A program made the translations under genes and the position numbers. Under the pieces are notes generated by a model that made no database searches, had not been told where the DNA came from, and saw only the letters and a list, made by a program, of their open reading frames with translations. From assembly GCF_003074135.1 (NCBI RefSeq), contig NZ_PPDK01000001.1, positions 2,604,001-2,668,000 on the forward strand: a stretch of 64,000 nt of DNA. Reading direction: 5' to 3'. The DNA comes from Euzebya tangerina (GTDB lineage: Bacteria; Actinomycetota; Nitriliruptoria; Euzebyales; Euzebyaceae). Shown one piece after another: positions 41,563 through 51,679 of this stretch (positions within the stretch are counted from its first letter, which is position 1; every line of letters starts with the position of its first letter).

Positions 41563-41907
41563 TCACACCGGCGGGTCCGGGTTCTCCAGACGGTCCAGTC
41601 GGCGGTCGACCTGCTCGAAGCGGCGATCCATAGACCGAGAGAGGTCGCGGATGGAGTTCAGGATCGCCGTCTCCATGGTCAATGTTCGTTGGCGGAACTC
41701 GTGCTGTAAGTCGCGCATGTTCCCTTCGAGGGACTCCATGCGACCCTCGAGACCGCCGAAGCGCTTGTCAAATCTGTCGAACTCGCCCATCGCGCTCGAC
41801 CGGAACTCCAGCATCATCCGCTTGAAGTCCTCGTCATCCGTCTTGTCGCTCATGGGAGGCAACTGTACGCCACGTCTGCGACGTCCCAGCTGGATATCCA
41901 CAGCCAT
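41563..41907 (-). CDS. Small coiled-coil hypothetical protein
   Basis: Up to 114 residues. From SDKTDDEDFKRMMLEFRSS onward it is almost entirely heptad-patterned helix (RFDKRFGGLEGRMESLEGNM, then RFEQVDRRLDRLE), so an oligomeric coiled coil is likely. The ATG at 41907 abuts the stop of the upstream gene (TGATG), suggesting reinitiation; the ATG at 41853 starts right before the coiled coil and gives 96 residues. Neither has a clear ribosome site. Function unknown. Confidence 0.65.
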   Translation of the reverse strand: MAVDIQLGRRRRGVQLPPMSDKTDDEDFKRMMLEFRSSAMGEFDRFDKRFGGLEGRMESLEGNMRDLQHEFRQRTLTMETAILNSIRDLSRSMDRRFEQVDRRLDRLENPDPPV

Positions 41908-42971
41908 CAGCGGCGCACGACGGTCAGCCGGTTGCTGCGCTCGGAGACCGTCATGTAGCTGATCCCGTCGGCCAGGTAGGCGATCGCCTCGCCCTGCGGC
42001 TCGAACGGCGCCGGCGGCTCCTCAACGCGCCACTGTGCGATGGTCGACAGATCTGCTGCAGCCTCCTGAGATGGGGCGATCAACTCCACGACACTGTCGT
42101 ACGTTCTCAGCAGCAGGCGCGTCCCGTCCGGGCTGCGATCGGCCGCCGTGGCGTGCAGCCCGACCTGTGAGGTGAGCAGGCCCAGGGTCGGGCGGGGCAA
42201 CTCCATCTCCGCCACGCGCGCCAGCACACCGTCAGCGAAGGAGTCCGACTGGTAGACGCCCACGACTCCCTCCTCCTTCGACAGCACGACCGGCCGGCCG
42301 AGGTCGTCGACCACCAGCGCCTCGGCATCCCGCGCCCCGTCCGCGTAGGTGTACGTCGCGGTCGCCACCTCCACCTGCGAGGTCGTAGTCGGATCCGGCT
42401 CCGGGAAGCGGTGGATCCGGATGCTCGGCCACGTCCCGCCAAGGTTGTCGCCGATGTCACCGACGAACAGACAGGGGGAGGGGTCCTCGGGCCCGCACGG
42501 TCCGGCGGCGATGTCCTCGGTGTCCCGTCCGACGACGCCGGCCATGGTGACACGGCCGAGGGTCTCGCCGCCGGAGGAGATGGCCACCACTGACGTCGTC
42601 TCGGGCCCGTCGTCGACCAACCAGTAGATGCTCGGATCCCGTCGGCTGACGACGATGCCGCTGGCCTCTGGCGCGATCGACCCGTCGAACCGGGTCTCCC
42701 GGTCGATCACCGGGTCGCCGGCTGGTCCATCGGTCGAAGCGGCGTCCTCCGTCTCGACCGGCGACGGCTCTTCGGTCCCAGCCGGTGCCGTCCCTGGACC
42801 TCCGGCAGCCCCCGTGCCAACTGGCGCAGGCGACGAGGCCGGGATGGCCGTCGCAAGCGGGTCGACATCTGCCGATCCCTCACCGGTGACGGATGAGCAG
42901 CCGGCCGTGATGACGCCGCACAGCAGCATGACCGCTGCCAGCTGAAGGGCCCGCCGGTTCGGGGATCTCAC
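41907..42971 (-). CDS. Lipoprotein with propeller-like repeats, hypothetical
   Basis: 354 residues. Signal peptide and lipobox: QLAAVMLLCGVITAGC, the Cys about residue 24. A Pro/Thr/Ala-rich spacer to about 85 precedes a beta-rich domain with PEASGIVVSRRDPSIYWLVD, FVGDIGDNLGGTWPSIRIHR, DGARDAEALVVDDLGRPVVL and PQGEAIAYL. The pattern recalls phytase-like/SdiA-regulated propellers, but I cannot assign an activity. GTG start coupled (GTGA) to the DUF1330 gene upstream. Confidence 0.78.
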   Translation of the reverse strand: MRSPNRRALQLAAVMLLCGVITAGCSSVTGEGSADVDPLATAIPASSPAPVGTGAAGGPGTAPAGTEEPSPVETEDAASTDGPAGDPVIDRETRFDGSIAPEASGIVVSRRDPSIYWLVDDGPETTSVVAISSGGETLGRVTMAGVVGRDTEDIAAGPCGPEDPSPCLFVGDIGDNLGGTWPSIRIHRFPEPDPTTTSQVEVATATYTYADGARDAEALVVDDLGRPVVLSKEEGVVGVYQSDSFADGVLARVAEMELPRPTLGLLTSQVGLHATAADRSPDGTRLLLRTYDSVVELIAPSQEAAADLSTIAQWRVEEPPAPFEPQGEAIAYLADGISYMTVSERSNRLTVVRR

Positions 42972-43390
42972 TCCCTCGGCAGGTCCGCAGTGCGCAGCGG
43001 AATGAGTCGTGAGTCCGACAGAGCTGCCGTCCGATGCCCGACACCGGCCAGGTACGGCTTGTTCGTGGCGAAGTCCAGGAAGGCCTGGGCGCTTCGGTGC
43101 TGCACCAGGAGGACCTCGTCCCAGCGCTCCTCCGGCGGCCCGATGATGGGCGCCCGTCCATAGCCCATGTACGTCACCGACGCGCCTGCCTCGACCAGGA
43201 ACGGCTGGGTGTGCGCCGCGTACCGTGCGTACGCCTCGGCGCCACTGATCGGATGTTTTGGCGCCAACCCCGGTGACCGGCTGTAGTCCGCCACCTCGCG
43301 AAACCGCAGCAGGTTCAGCATGACGATCGGCCCCTCGGGGTTGGTCGCGAGCCACGTCCTGACCGCATCGGGATCGGGTTCGATGAACAT
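42968..43390 (-). CDS. DUF1330-like dimeric alpha/beta-barrel protein
   Basis: 140 residues, soluble. VMLNLLRFREVADY, GAEAYARYAAHTQPFLVEAG and RWDEVLLVQHRSAQAFLDFA fit the DUF1330/EthD-like ferredoxin-fold pattern. The ATG at 43390 is 7 nt from a TACGCT -10 box on the minus strand, indicating a leaderless transcript. No specific role known; its coupling to a surface lipoprotein is unexplained. Confidence 0.82.
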   Translation of the reverse strand: MFIEPDPDAVRTWLATNPEGPIVMLNLLRFREVADYSRSPGLAPKHPISGAEAYARYAAHTQPFLVEAGASVTYMGYGRAPIIGPPEERWDEVLLVQHRSAQAFLDFATNKPYLAGVGHRTAALSDSRLIPLRTADLPRE

Positions 43391-43397
43391 GCCCGCC

Positions 43398-43407
43398 AGC
43401 GTAGGGT
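43398..43407. promoter_or_regulatory. Overlapping divergent -10 boxes
   Basis: Minus-strand TACGCT occupies 43398-43403 and plus-strand TAGGGT occupies 43402-43407, sharing two bases. Each is 7-8 nt from the start codon of the gene it faces (DUF1330 at 43390; DUF952 at 43416). RNA polymerase should not be able to open both at once. Confidence 0.6.
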
Positions 43408-43415
43408 CTGGTGAC

Positions 43416-43805
43416 GTGACACCGCCCGAGGCCGCCAGCGACCGTGCCGAGCCTGGTGATGTCTTGCTCTTCCACGTCGTGGTCGAAGCGGAGTGGGCCC
43501 GAGCCACTGATCAGTACACGCCGGAGTCCCTGGCCACGGAAGGCTTCATCCACTTCTCGACCCGTCGGCAGATCGCTGCAACCCTCAACCGGTTCTACGC
43601 CGGACGGGCTGGTCTGACGCTTCTGGCGGTGCCGTCGTCAGCCGTCGAGGAGTTCCTCCGGTGGGAGCGAGCCGTGGACGTCGACGACGTGTTTCCGCAC
43701 GTGTACGGGCCGCTCCGCAAGGACGTGGTCGTCACCGTGGTCCCGGTTCACCCCGACGATGACGGCGTCTTCCGGGAGCCACTCGTGGTGGACGACATCG
43801 GCTGA
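43416..43805 (+). CDS. DUF952 family protein
   Basis: 129 residues, soluble. The family motifs are present: LLFHVVVEAEWARA, LATEGFIHFSTRRQIAAT, FPHVYGPLRKDVVV and VPVHPDDDGVF. Some relatives are annotated as glutathione S-transferase-like, but no activity is established. I use the GTG at 43416 because TAGGGT lies 8 nt before it; earlier in-frame codons would overlap the divergent gene. Confidence 0.85.
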   Translation: MTPPEAASDRAEPGDVLLFHVVVEAEWARATDQYTPESLATEGFIHFSTRRQIAATLNRFYAGRAGLTLLAVPSSAVEEFLRWERAVDVDDVFPHVYGPLRKDVVVTVVPVHPDDDGVFREPLVVDDIG

Positions 43806-43811
43806 CGCCAT

Positions 43812-43825
43812 CGAACGTGTGTTTG
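43812..43825. promoter_or_regulatory. Putative LexA/SOS box
   Basis: CGAACGTGTGTTTG fits the Gram-positive/actinobacterial SOS box CGAAC-N4-GTTYG. It lies just upstream of the -10 box of the helicase gene, where a bound repressor would block initiation. Confidence 0.72.
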
Positions 43826-43828
43826 GTC

Positions 43829-43834
43829 TAGGAT
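43829..43834 (+). promoter_or_regulatory. Putative -10 box of the helicase gene
   Basis: TAGGAT lies 7 nt before the ATG at 43842; no ribosome site is present, so a leaderless transcript is likely. Confidence 0.55.
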
Positions 43835-43841
43835 CGGACAC

Positions 43842-45965
43842 ATGTTCGATCATCCGGAGGGTCCGTTCGCCCATCTCAACAGTGCCCAGTTGGAGGCGGC
43901 CACCCACGCGGGTGGCCCGTTGCTGGTGCTGGCTGGCGCGGGGACCGGCAAGACCACCACCCTGGCTGCTCGCGTGGCCTGGCTGGTGTCCAGGGGCGTC
44001 GACCCTGAGCGGATCCTGCTGCTCACGTTCACACGGCGGGCAGCGGGCGAGATGCGGTCCCGGGCGGCACGGATGGTCGCCGAGGCCGGGGCGGCCGAGG
44101 GCAGCGGCGGTGCGGCTGCGCCGGGCTCCGCCACCCGGGTCGTCGGCGGGACCTTCCACGCGGTCGCGAACCATCTGCTGCGACGCTACGCCGATCGCAT
44201 CGGCCTGTCGCCGGACTTCGGTCTGCTCGACGCGACCGACGCCGAGGATCTGCTGGACCTGGTCCGCGACGACATGCAGGTGGCCACGGGGACCAGCCGG
44301 TTCCCGCGCAAGGGCACGCTGGCGGCGATCTACGGGCGGGTCATCAACGCGCGTGTGCCGCTGGAGGCGACCCTCGACCAGCACTTCGGGTGGTGCCGGG
44401 AGCACCTCGAGGGCATCGGTCGGGTCTTCACGGAGTACCGCAGCCGCAAGCGCCGGCAGAACGTGCTCGACTACGACGACCTGCTGCTGTACTGGAAGGT
44501 GATGGCCGAGGCGACGGCGGACGACGGCGGTCCGGGCCTGGGTGCGGAGCTCGGGGCGGCCTTCGACCATGTCCTGGTCGACGAGTACCAGGACACCAAC
44601 GCGCTCCAAGCCGAGATCGTCCGGGCCCTTCGGGCTGACAACCCCAACGTCACGGTCGTCGGTGATGACGCCCAGGCGATCTACGGCTTCCGCTCAGCCG
44701 ACGTGGACAACATCCTGGGGTTCCCCGACGACTTCCCCGGAACAACCGTCGTCCGGTTGGAGCGCAGCTACCGCTCGACCCAACCGATCCTCGATACGAC
44801 CAATGCCCTGGTGGCTGAGATGCCCCAGGTCCGGGACCGACCGACATTCGGCAAGGTGCTGTTCACCGACAGGCTGGAGGGAACCCGGCCCGGGCTGCAC
44901 ACCTGCCATGACGAGGAGGACCAGTCAGCCCGGGTCTGTGAGGCGGTGCTGGCCAAGCGGGAGGAGGGCGTGGCCCTGATGCACCAGGCCGTGCTGTTCA
45001 GGACCGGCCATCACTCCGCGCACCTGGAGCTCGAGCTCGCGCGGCGCAACATCCCGTTCGTGAAGTTCGGTGGCCTCAAGTTCCTGGAGTCGGCTCACGT
45101 GAAGGACCTCGTCGCCCTCCTGCGTCTGCTGGACAACGCAATGGACGAGCTGGCCTGGTTCCGGGTCCTGCAACGACTGGATGGCGTCGGCCCGGGACGG
45201 GCGCGGACGATCATGGGCGCGATGGCCTCTGCTGGTCCCGAGCACGCCGTGGCGGTGCTGGCAGGAGACCCTGGCTCGGTGGGAGAGCCGGCCGCGCTCG
45301 ACGCGCTTCCTGCACCCGCCCGTGCTGCTGTGGCCGAGCTGGGGCGGGCTCTGCTCGAGGCGACCGCGATCGCCAACGTCGGGGCGCAGATCGAGCGCCT
45401 GCGGCAGTGGTACGAGCCCGTGCTCAGCCGGGCCTTCGACGACCATCAGGCCCGGTCGGCTGACCTGGTCCAGCTCGAGGCGCTGGCCGCGGAGGCGCCA
45501 TCACGAACGGCCTTCCTCGACGACCTCATCCTGGACCCGCCCGCATCCACCGGCGACCTGGCAGGACCACCACACCTGGACGAGGACTACCTCATCCTCT
45601 CGACGATCCACTCCGCCAAGGGCCTGGAGTGGGAGACCGTCCACCTCCTCCACGCTGCTGACGGCATGATCCCCTCTGACATGTCGACGGGGAGCCCCGA
45701 AGAGATCGAGGAGGAACGGCGTCTGCTGTACGTCGCCCTCACCCGTGCGAAGAGCGAGCTGGACGTCTACGTACCCCTCCGCTACTACCATCAGCGCTTC
45801 GGCGGAGGCGACCGCCACAGCTACGGCCAGGTCTCCCGATTCCTGCAGGGGCCAGTACGGGACACCATGGAGCGGATCGGCCCGGTTGCGCGCGAGCGGA
45901 ACGTGCCCGTCCTGGCAGGGGGTGCGACCGCGAAGGTGGATGCCCTGCTCGACGACCTCTGGTGA
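43842..45965 (+). CDS. UvrD/Rep-type superfamily I DNA helicase
   Basis: 707 residues, 3'-5' helicase. Motifs in order: Q motif and Walker A LNSAQLEAA...GAGTGKTTTL, motif Ia LLLTFTRRAA, motif II VDEYQDTN, motif III GDDAQAIYGFR, motif IV RLERSYRST, motif V STIHSAKGLEW and motif VI EERRLLYVALTRAK. Closest in layout to the UvrD-like helicases of actinobacteria. The putative SOS box directly over its promoter suggests induction by DNA damage. It is not AddA or RecB: the nuclease domain is missing. Confidence 0.94.
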   Translation: MFDHPEGPFAHLNSAQLEAATHAGGPLLVLAGAGTGKTTTLAARVAWLVSRGVDPERILLLTFTRRAAGEMRSRAARMVAEAGAAEGSGGAAAPGSATRVVGGTFHAVANHLLRRYADRIGLSPDFGLLDATDAEDLLDLVRDDMQVATGTSRFPRKGTLAAIYGRVINARVPLEATLDQHFGWCREHLEGIGRVFTEYRSRKRRQNVLDYDDLLLYWKVMAEATADDGGPGLGAELGAAFDHVLVDEYQDTNALQAEIVRALRADNPNVTVVGDDAQAIYGFRSADVDNILGFPDDFPGTTVVRLERSYRSTQPILDTTNALVAEMPQVRDRPTFGKVLFTDRLEGTRPGLHTCHDEEDQSARVCEAVLAKREEGVALMHQAVLFRTGHHSAHLELELARRNIPFVKFGGLKFLESAHVKDLVALLRLLDNAMDELAWFRVLQRLDGVGPGRARTIMGAMASAGPEHAVAVLAGDPGSVGEPAALDALPAPARAAVAELGRALLEATAIANVGAQIERLRQWYEPVLSRAFDDHQARSADLVQLEALAAEAPSRTAFLDDLILDPPASTGDLAGPPHLDEDYLILSTIHSAKGLEWETVHLLHAADGMIPSDMSTGSPEEIEEERRLLYVALTRAKSELDVYVPLRYYHQRFGGGDRHSYGQVSRFLQGPVRDTMERIGPVARERNVPVLAGGATAKVDALLDDLW

Positions 45966-46019
45966 CTGCGGAGCCTGACCCTTCGGGAACCCGACCGCCG
46001 TCCTCGGCGTCCCACGGTC

Positions 46020-46053
46020 ATGCGGACTGAAGGAGCATGCGGACTGATGAGGA
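46020..46053 (+). repeat. Direct duplication at a start codon
   Basis: ATGCGGACTGA occurs at 46020-46030 and again at 46037-46047, a 17-bp period. The first copy supplies AAGGAG, which is spaced as ribosome-binding site for the second copy's ATG. The two ATGs are in different frames. Confidence 0.7.
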
Positions 46054-47233
46054 GCCGAAGTTGAGGCCAACGGCCTTCTGGTCGGGTGTGCTGCGATCGG
46101 TGATCGTCGTGACCGGTGTCCTTGCCCTCCTGAGCGGGTGCGCCGACCAGAGGACCACAGACGTCGGCGTTCAAGACGCCGAGGATGCGCGTGAGGCACC
46201 GCCCGTCACGCGGCCGGCTACCGGAGATGACCTCGCGCCGGTCTGCGACGAACTGCAGCAGTACCGGCCGGAACCCGCCGCGATGCGGACGGCCGAGCCA
46301 GTGGGTCCTGAGGATGGGGTTCCGACACCCGGACCCGAGTTGTGGGACTTGACCTTCGAGGGCGGTCGCGAGGAGGTCCTCGCCTGGGCTCGCGAGCGCG
46401 CCCCGGACACCTACGCCGGCATGTGGTTGGACGACTCGGCCACCGGTCCGCTGGTTGTGGCGTTCGCTGAGGATGTCGAGGCGATCCAGCAGGATCTGGT
46501 CGAGCGCTTCGACGGCCCCGTGTCCGCCGTGCAGGTCCCACACCGGGCGGCCGACCTGGCCGAGGTCGAACGGCAGTTCCGCGGCCAGGTCACACCGCCT
46601 GCCAACCCACCGGAGCCCAGCACGATTCTGTCGGTGAGCAGACGCGATCAGTACAACCGGGTGTTCGTGGGGCTGCTCGGTGACGACACCGACCTCAGAC
46701 GCCAGTGGGCGGCCGACTTCGGGGACCGCATCTGTGTGGAGATCACGCCGATCCCGTCCGCCGAGACCGCTGACGCCCAGCCGTGGTCGCTCGAGCCCGA
46801 CGCCGACATCACGCCTACCACCACCTCGTTCGTCGCTCTGTTGGCGGAGCAGGGCTGTCACGGATCTGAACCGACCCCACCGGAGCGGATCGTGCCACCG
46901 GAGGTCCAGGTCACAGACGACGCGGTCATCGTGACGATCGCCGTCATCCCGCCGATCGGTGGGCAGGACTGCCCCGGTGTGCCGCCCGCTCCGGTGCTGG
47001 TCGAACTCCCCGAGCCGTTGGGAGACCGAGAACTGCTGGATGGCTACACCGACCCGGCGTCACCCCCGGCGGAGCCTGAGATCACACCAGCACCACCGAC
47101 TGGCCCGCAGCCGATCGGCACGGTCACGCCGTCCGCCATTCCCCAGGGCACACCCACCGAGGTCATCCCGCCGGGACCGCAGCCGACCGGCACCGTCACG
47201 CCCGCCCCACTGCCGGCACCCGTGGCCTCCTGA
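46037..47233 (+). CDS. Hypothetical lipoprotein
   Basis: 398 residues. Signal peptide with lipobox LLSGC (Cys about residue 36). The mature part has a folded-looking core (LWDLTFEGGREEVLAWARER, ISVSR-like VSRRDQYNRVFVGLLGDDTD) and an acidic, Pro/Thr-rich C-terminal 80 residues with repeated GPQPTGTVTP/GPQPIGTVTP units, likely cell-wall-spanning or disordered. No domain recognised. Its start lies inside a 17-bp duplication. Confidence 0.75.
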   Translation: MRTDEEPKLRPTAFWSGVLRSVIVVTGVLALLSGCADQRTTDVGVQDAEDAREAPPVTRPATGDDLAPVCDELQQYRPEPAAMRTAEPVGPEDGVPTPGPELWDLTFEGGREEVLAWARERAPDTYAGMWLDDSATGPLVVAFAEDVEAIQQDLVERFDGPVSAVQVPHRAADLAEVERQFRGQVTPPANPPEPSTILSVSRRDQYNRVFVGLLGDDTDLRRQWAADFGDRICVEITPIPSAETADAQPWSLEPDADITPTTTSFVALLAEQGCHGSEPTPPERIVPPEVQVTDDAVIVTIAVIPPIGGQDCPGVPPAPVLVELPEPLGDRELLDGYTDPASPPAEPEITPAPPTGPQPIGTVTPSAIPQGTPTEVIPPGPQPTGTVTPAPLPAPVAS

Positions 47234-47254
47234 CCCCGAGGATCCTGGCTGGTC

Positions 47255-47743
47255 TCAGCGACGTTGCCGGATGTAGTCCCGGCGCGTCTCGGCCAGCGAC
47301 ACATCCTGGGCCGTCGCCGGGTGGAGGATCAGGTACGTCAGCACCCCGTTGACCAGCCCGACGAGGAGGGTCCGACCCACTCCCGCCGTCCAGTTGCCGG
47401 CCAGGGCAGCCTCGCCAGCAAGCAGCAAGGCCACGACGCCGTACAGCCCCGTCATGAAGGCGGCGACGGAGGCGGCACCGTCCCGGAGCAGCAGCAGCCT
47501 CACGCCCGCCCACAGATAGGGGACCGTCAGCGCCGCCAAGAAGACCGCGACCTGCCGGCCGCGCGCTTCGGCCTCGGAGAGGCTCGAGAACTGCACCAGG
47601 ATGTCCTCCACCGGCCCGGTGCCCCACATCCAGGCCCGCTGCAGGTAGAGGGCGGCGACCAGCACCATCCCGCCGCCGCCGAGCTTCAGCGGCAGCGAAC
47701 GTGACTGGTCACGCAATCCCTCGGGAAGCTCCACCCTGGCCAT
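47255..47743 (-). CDS. Small polytopic membrane protein
   Basis: 162 residues with about four hydrophobic segments (GGGGMVLVAALYLQRAWMW, VFLAALTVPYLWAGVRLLLL, AFMTGLYGVVALLLAG, LLVGLVNGVLTYLIL). Amphipathic basic ends suggest both termini are cytoplasmic. Not recognised. It lies 56 bp downstream... on the minus strand after typA (16 bp gap between its start and the typA stop), so it is probably co-transcribed with typA. Confidence 0.75.
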   Translation of the reverse strand: MARVELPEGLRDQSRSLPLKLGGGGMVLVAALYLQRAWMWGTGPVEDILVQFSSLSEAEARGRQVAVFLAALTVPYLWAGVRLLLLRDGAASVAAFMTGLYGVVALLLAGEAALAGNWTAGVGRTLLVGLVNGVLTYLILHPATAQDVSLAETRRDYIRQRR

Positions 47744-47758
47744 GTCATAAGGGTGACA

Positions 47759-49687
<1,929 letters not shown>

Positions 49688-49732
49688 GCAGCAGAGTGTG
49701 CCTGTCTGCTGTGGCGCTGCCTCTGCCTCGGC

Positions 49733-49738
49733 TAGCAT
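49733..49738 (+). promoter_or_regulatory. Putative -10 box of a leaderless promoter
   Basis: TAGCAT lies 8 nt before the ATG at 49747 in the 59-bp gap shared with divergent typA. Confidence 0.45.
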
Positions 49739-49746
49739 CCTCGGCC

Positions 49747-50532
49747 ATGTCCCAGAGCTATCAACTCGCCGACAAGGTGGCGGTGGTCACCGGGGCGTCC
49801 AGCGGCATCGGCGCTGCGACGGCTCGCCGCCTGGCCGAGCGAGGCATGACCGTCGTCGCGGCCGCGCGCCGCGTCGACCGGCTGGACCGGTTGGCTTCCG
49901 AGCAGGCCCGCATCCACGCCCGCCAGGTGGACGTGACCGATACGGAGTCGGTCGATGCACTGGCAGCTGACGTGCGCGAGCAGTTCGGCGCATGTCACGT
50001 CCTGGTCAACAATGCCGGGATCGGCGGAGGACCGTTCCGGAGCCGTGCCGACCTCGATGACGCCATGGGCACCATCGACGTCAACGTCTTCGGTGTCATG
50101 CGCTGCACCGCAGCCTTCGCCGACCTGCTCGAGGCCGGCGCGCCGTCCCGCGTCATCAACGTCGGGTCGGTCGCCGGGAAGCTGGGACTGGGGCCGGCGG
50201 CCTACGCGGCCAGCAAGTTCGCTGTCGTCGGCTTCAGCGAGGCCCTGTCCTTCTCATGGGCGGAGCGGGGGATCACCGTCTGCCAGTTGAACCCCGGCTT
50301 CATCGCCACCGAGGGGTTCCCGCAGGAGCAGGTCAAGCGGACACCGATACGCGGTCTGGTCGGCAAACCTACTGACGTCGCGGCGGCCATCGAAGAGGCC
50401 ATCGTCACGGGAACGACCGAACGCACGGTTCCGCGGTTCTACCGGCCGTTCGTGGTGCTGCGACACACCGCCACGCCCCTGTATCGGGCGATTGCCAGGA
50501 AGCTGCCTCGGGCTACCGGTACTCGCGACTAG
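49747..50532 (+). CDS. Short-chain dehydrogenase/reductase
   Basis: 261 residues, classical SDR. Cofactor loop VTGASSGIGAATARRL, the following Arg-containing AAARRVDRL suggesting NADP, NNAGIGGG, catalytic Ser in NVGSVAGKLG and YAASK. C-terminal basic tail (RAIARKLPRATG) may contact membrane. Substrate unknown. Its stop overlaps the stop of the aminotransferase gene on the other strand. Confidence 0.92.
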   Translation: MSQSYQLADKVAVVTGASSGIGAATARRLAERGMTVVAAARRVDRLDRLASEQARIHARQVDVTDTESVDALAADVREQFGACHVLVNNAGIGGGPFRSRADLDDAMGTIDVNVFGVMRCTAAFADLLEAGAPSRVINVGSVAGKLGLGPAAYAASKFAVVGFSEALSFSWAERGITVCQLNPGFIATEGFPQEQVKRTPIRGLVGKPTDVAAAIEEAIVTGTTERTVPRFYRPFVVLRHTATPLYRAIARKLPRATGTRD

Positions 50533-51602
50533 CGACCGGAGCCAGAGGTCTGTCGTGGTCCGGGCAGGTTGGAGAGCAGGTCGACCACTCGGTCCACGTC
50601 GTCCTCGGTGTTGTAGAGGTGGAAGGAGAGGCGGGTCCGGCCGCCCCGGCCGGCGCAGGCGACGCCCGCCGACTGGAGGGCGTCCACCGCACCGGGTCGG
50701 TCGAGCGAGATGATGGCTGAGTTGGAGGGCTCGCTGCCCAGCGCCTCGAGGGTCTGGTTGGCGAGCCCCAGGTTGTGGGCGTTGATCGTCGCGACACCGA
50801 CGTCTGCCAGCAGGTCCAGCGCCGGAACGGCACCGACCCAGCAGAGCCACGCCGGCGAGAGGTCGAAGCGCCGCCCATCCTCCGCCAGTCGCAGTGGCGG
50901 ACCGTAGATCGAGTCCCACACGTCCTCGCCGGCGTACCAGCCAGCCGCAACCGGCGTGACCCGGTCGGCGATGGCCGGGTCCACGGTCATGAACCCGCTG
51001 CCGCGTGGACAGCACAACCACTTGTACGCGCCGGCGACGGTGATGGAGAACCGGTCGGCCCCAAGCGGCAGCCAGGACGCCGCCTGGGTTGCATCGACGA
51101 AGGTCAGCACCTCGTGGGCGTCAGCCGCTCCGGCCAGGGCGTCGAGGTCGGTCACGCGTCCGTCGGCGGACTGCGCGGCACTTACCGCCACCATCGTGGT
51201 GGTGTCGTCGATCCGGTCGACGATCGACTCCAGCGGGACCGTCACCACGTGGACGCCATGCGACTCCAGCTGGAGGAACGGGAACAGCACGGAGGTGAAG
51301 TCCTCCTCCGCCAGCAGCACGGTGTCGCCCGGCCGGAGGGCCGTCGCGGCGACTCCGGCGGCAACCGACGCCTGGGAGATGATCCCAACCCGCTCAGCAG
51401 ACGTCTGGGCCAGGCGCGCGAACGCACGACGGGCCTGATGCACCACCTCGTCGTAGCCGACGGGATCCAGTCGTCCAGCGGCCCAGTCCGCCATGTCCCG
51501 CTTCATGGCGTCCAGCGACGCCGTCGGCGGGATGCCGACCGTTGCGCTGTTCAGGTAGTAGCCGTCAGGTCTGAAGAGGGACTGAGCCTCCGCTACATCC
51601 AT
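50529..51602 (-). CDS. Class V PLP-dependent aminotransferase (cysteine desulfurase/epimerase-like)
   Basis: 357 residues, fold type I. The Schiff-base Lys is in VAGAYKWLCCPRGSGFM; the preceding FVDATQAASWLPL holds the Asp that contacts the pyridine ring. It begins YYLNSATVGIPPTASLDAMK and ends with a small C-domain (RTRLSFHLYNTEDDVDRVVD). Similar proteins are called isopenicillin-N-epimerase-like, kynureninase-like or SufS-like; none can be chosen from sequence. The usual catalytic-Cys loop of SufS is not evident. GGAG precedes the ATG at 51602. Confidence 0.85.
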   Translation of the reverse strand: MDVAEAQSLFRPDGYYLNSATVGIPPTASLDAMKRDMADWAAGRLDPVGYDEVVHQARRAFARLAQTSAERVGIISQASVAAGVAATALRPGDTVLLAEEDFTSVLFPFLQLESHGVHVVTVPLESIVDRIDDTTTMVAVSAAQSADGRVTDLDALAGAADAHEVLTFVDATQAASWLPLGADRFSITVAGAYKWLCCPRGSGFMTVDPAIADRVTPVAAGWYAGEDVWDSIYGPPLRLAEDGRRFDLSPAWLCWVGAVPALDLLADVGVATINAHNLGLANQTLEALGSEPSNSAIISLDRPGAVDALQSAGVACAGRGGRTRLSFHLYNTEDDVDRVVDLLSNLPGPRQTSGSGR

Positions 51603-51679
51603 GAGAGCTCCATGGCCTCGGACGGTAGCCAGGCGTGCCAGACCAATGGGCCGTCCACCCGGCTTTGGATCGCCGTCGA

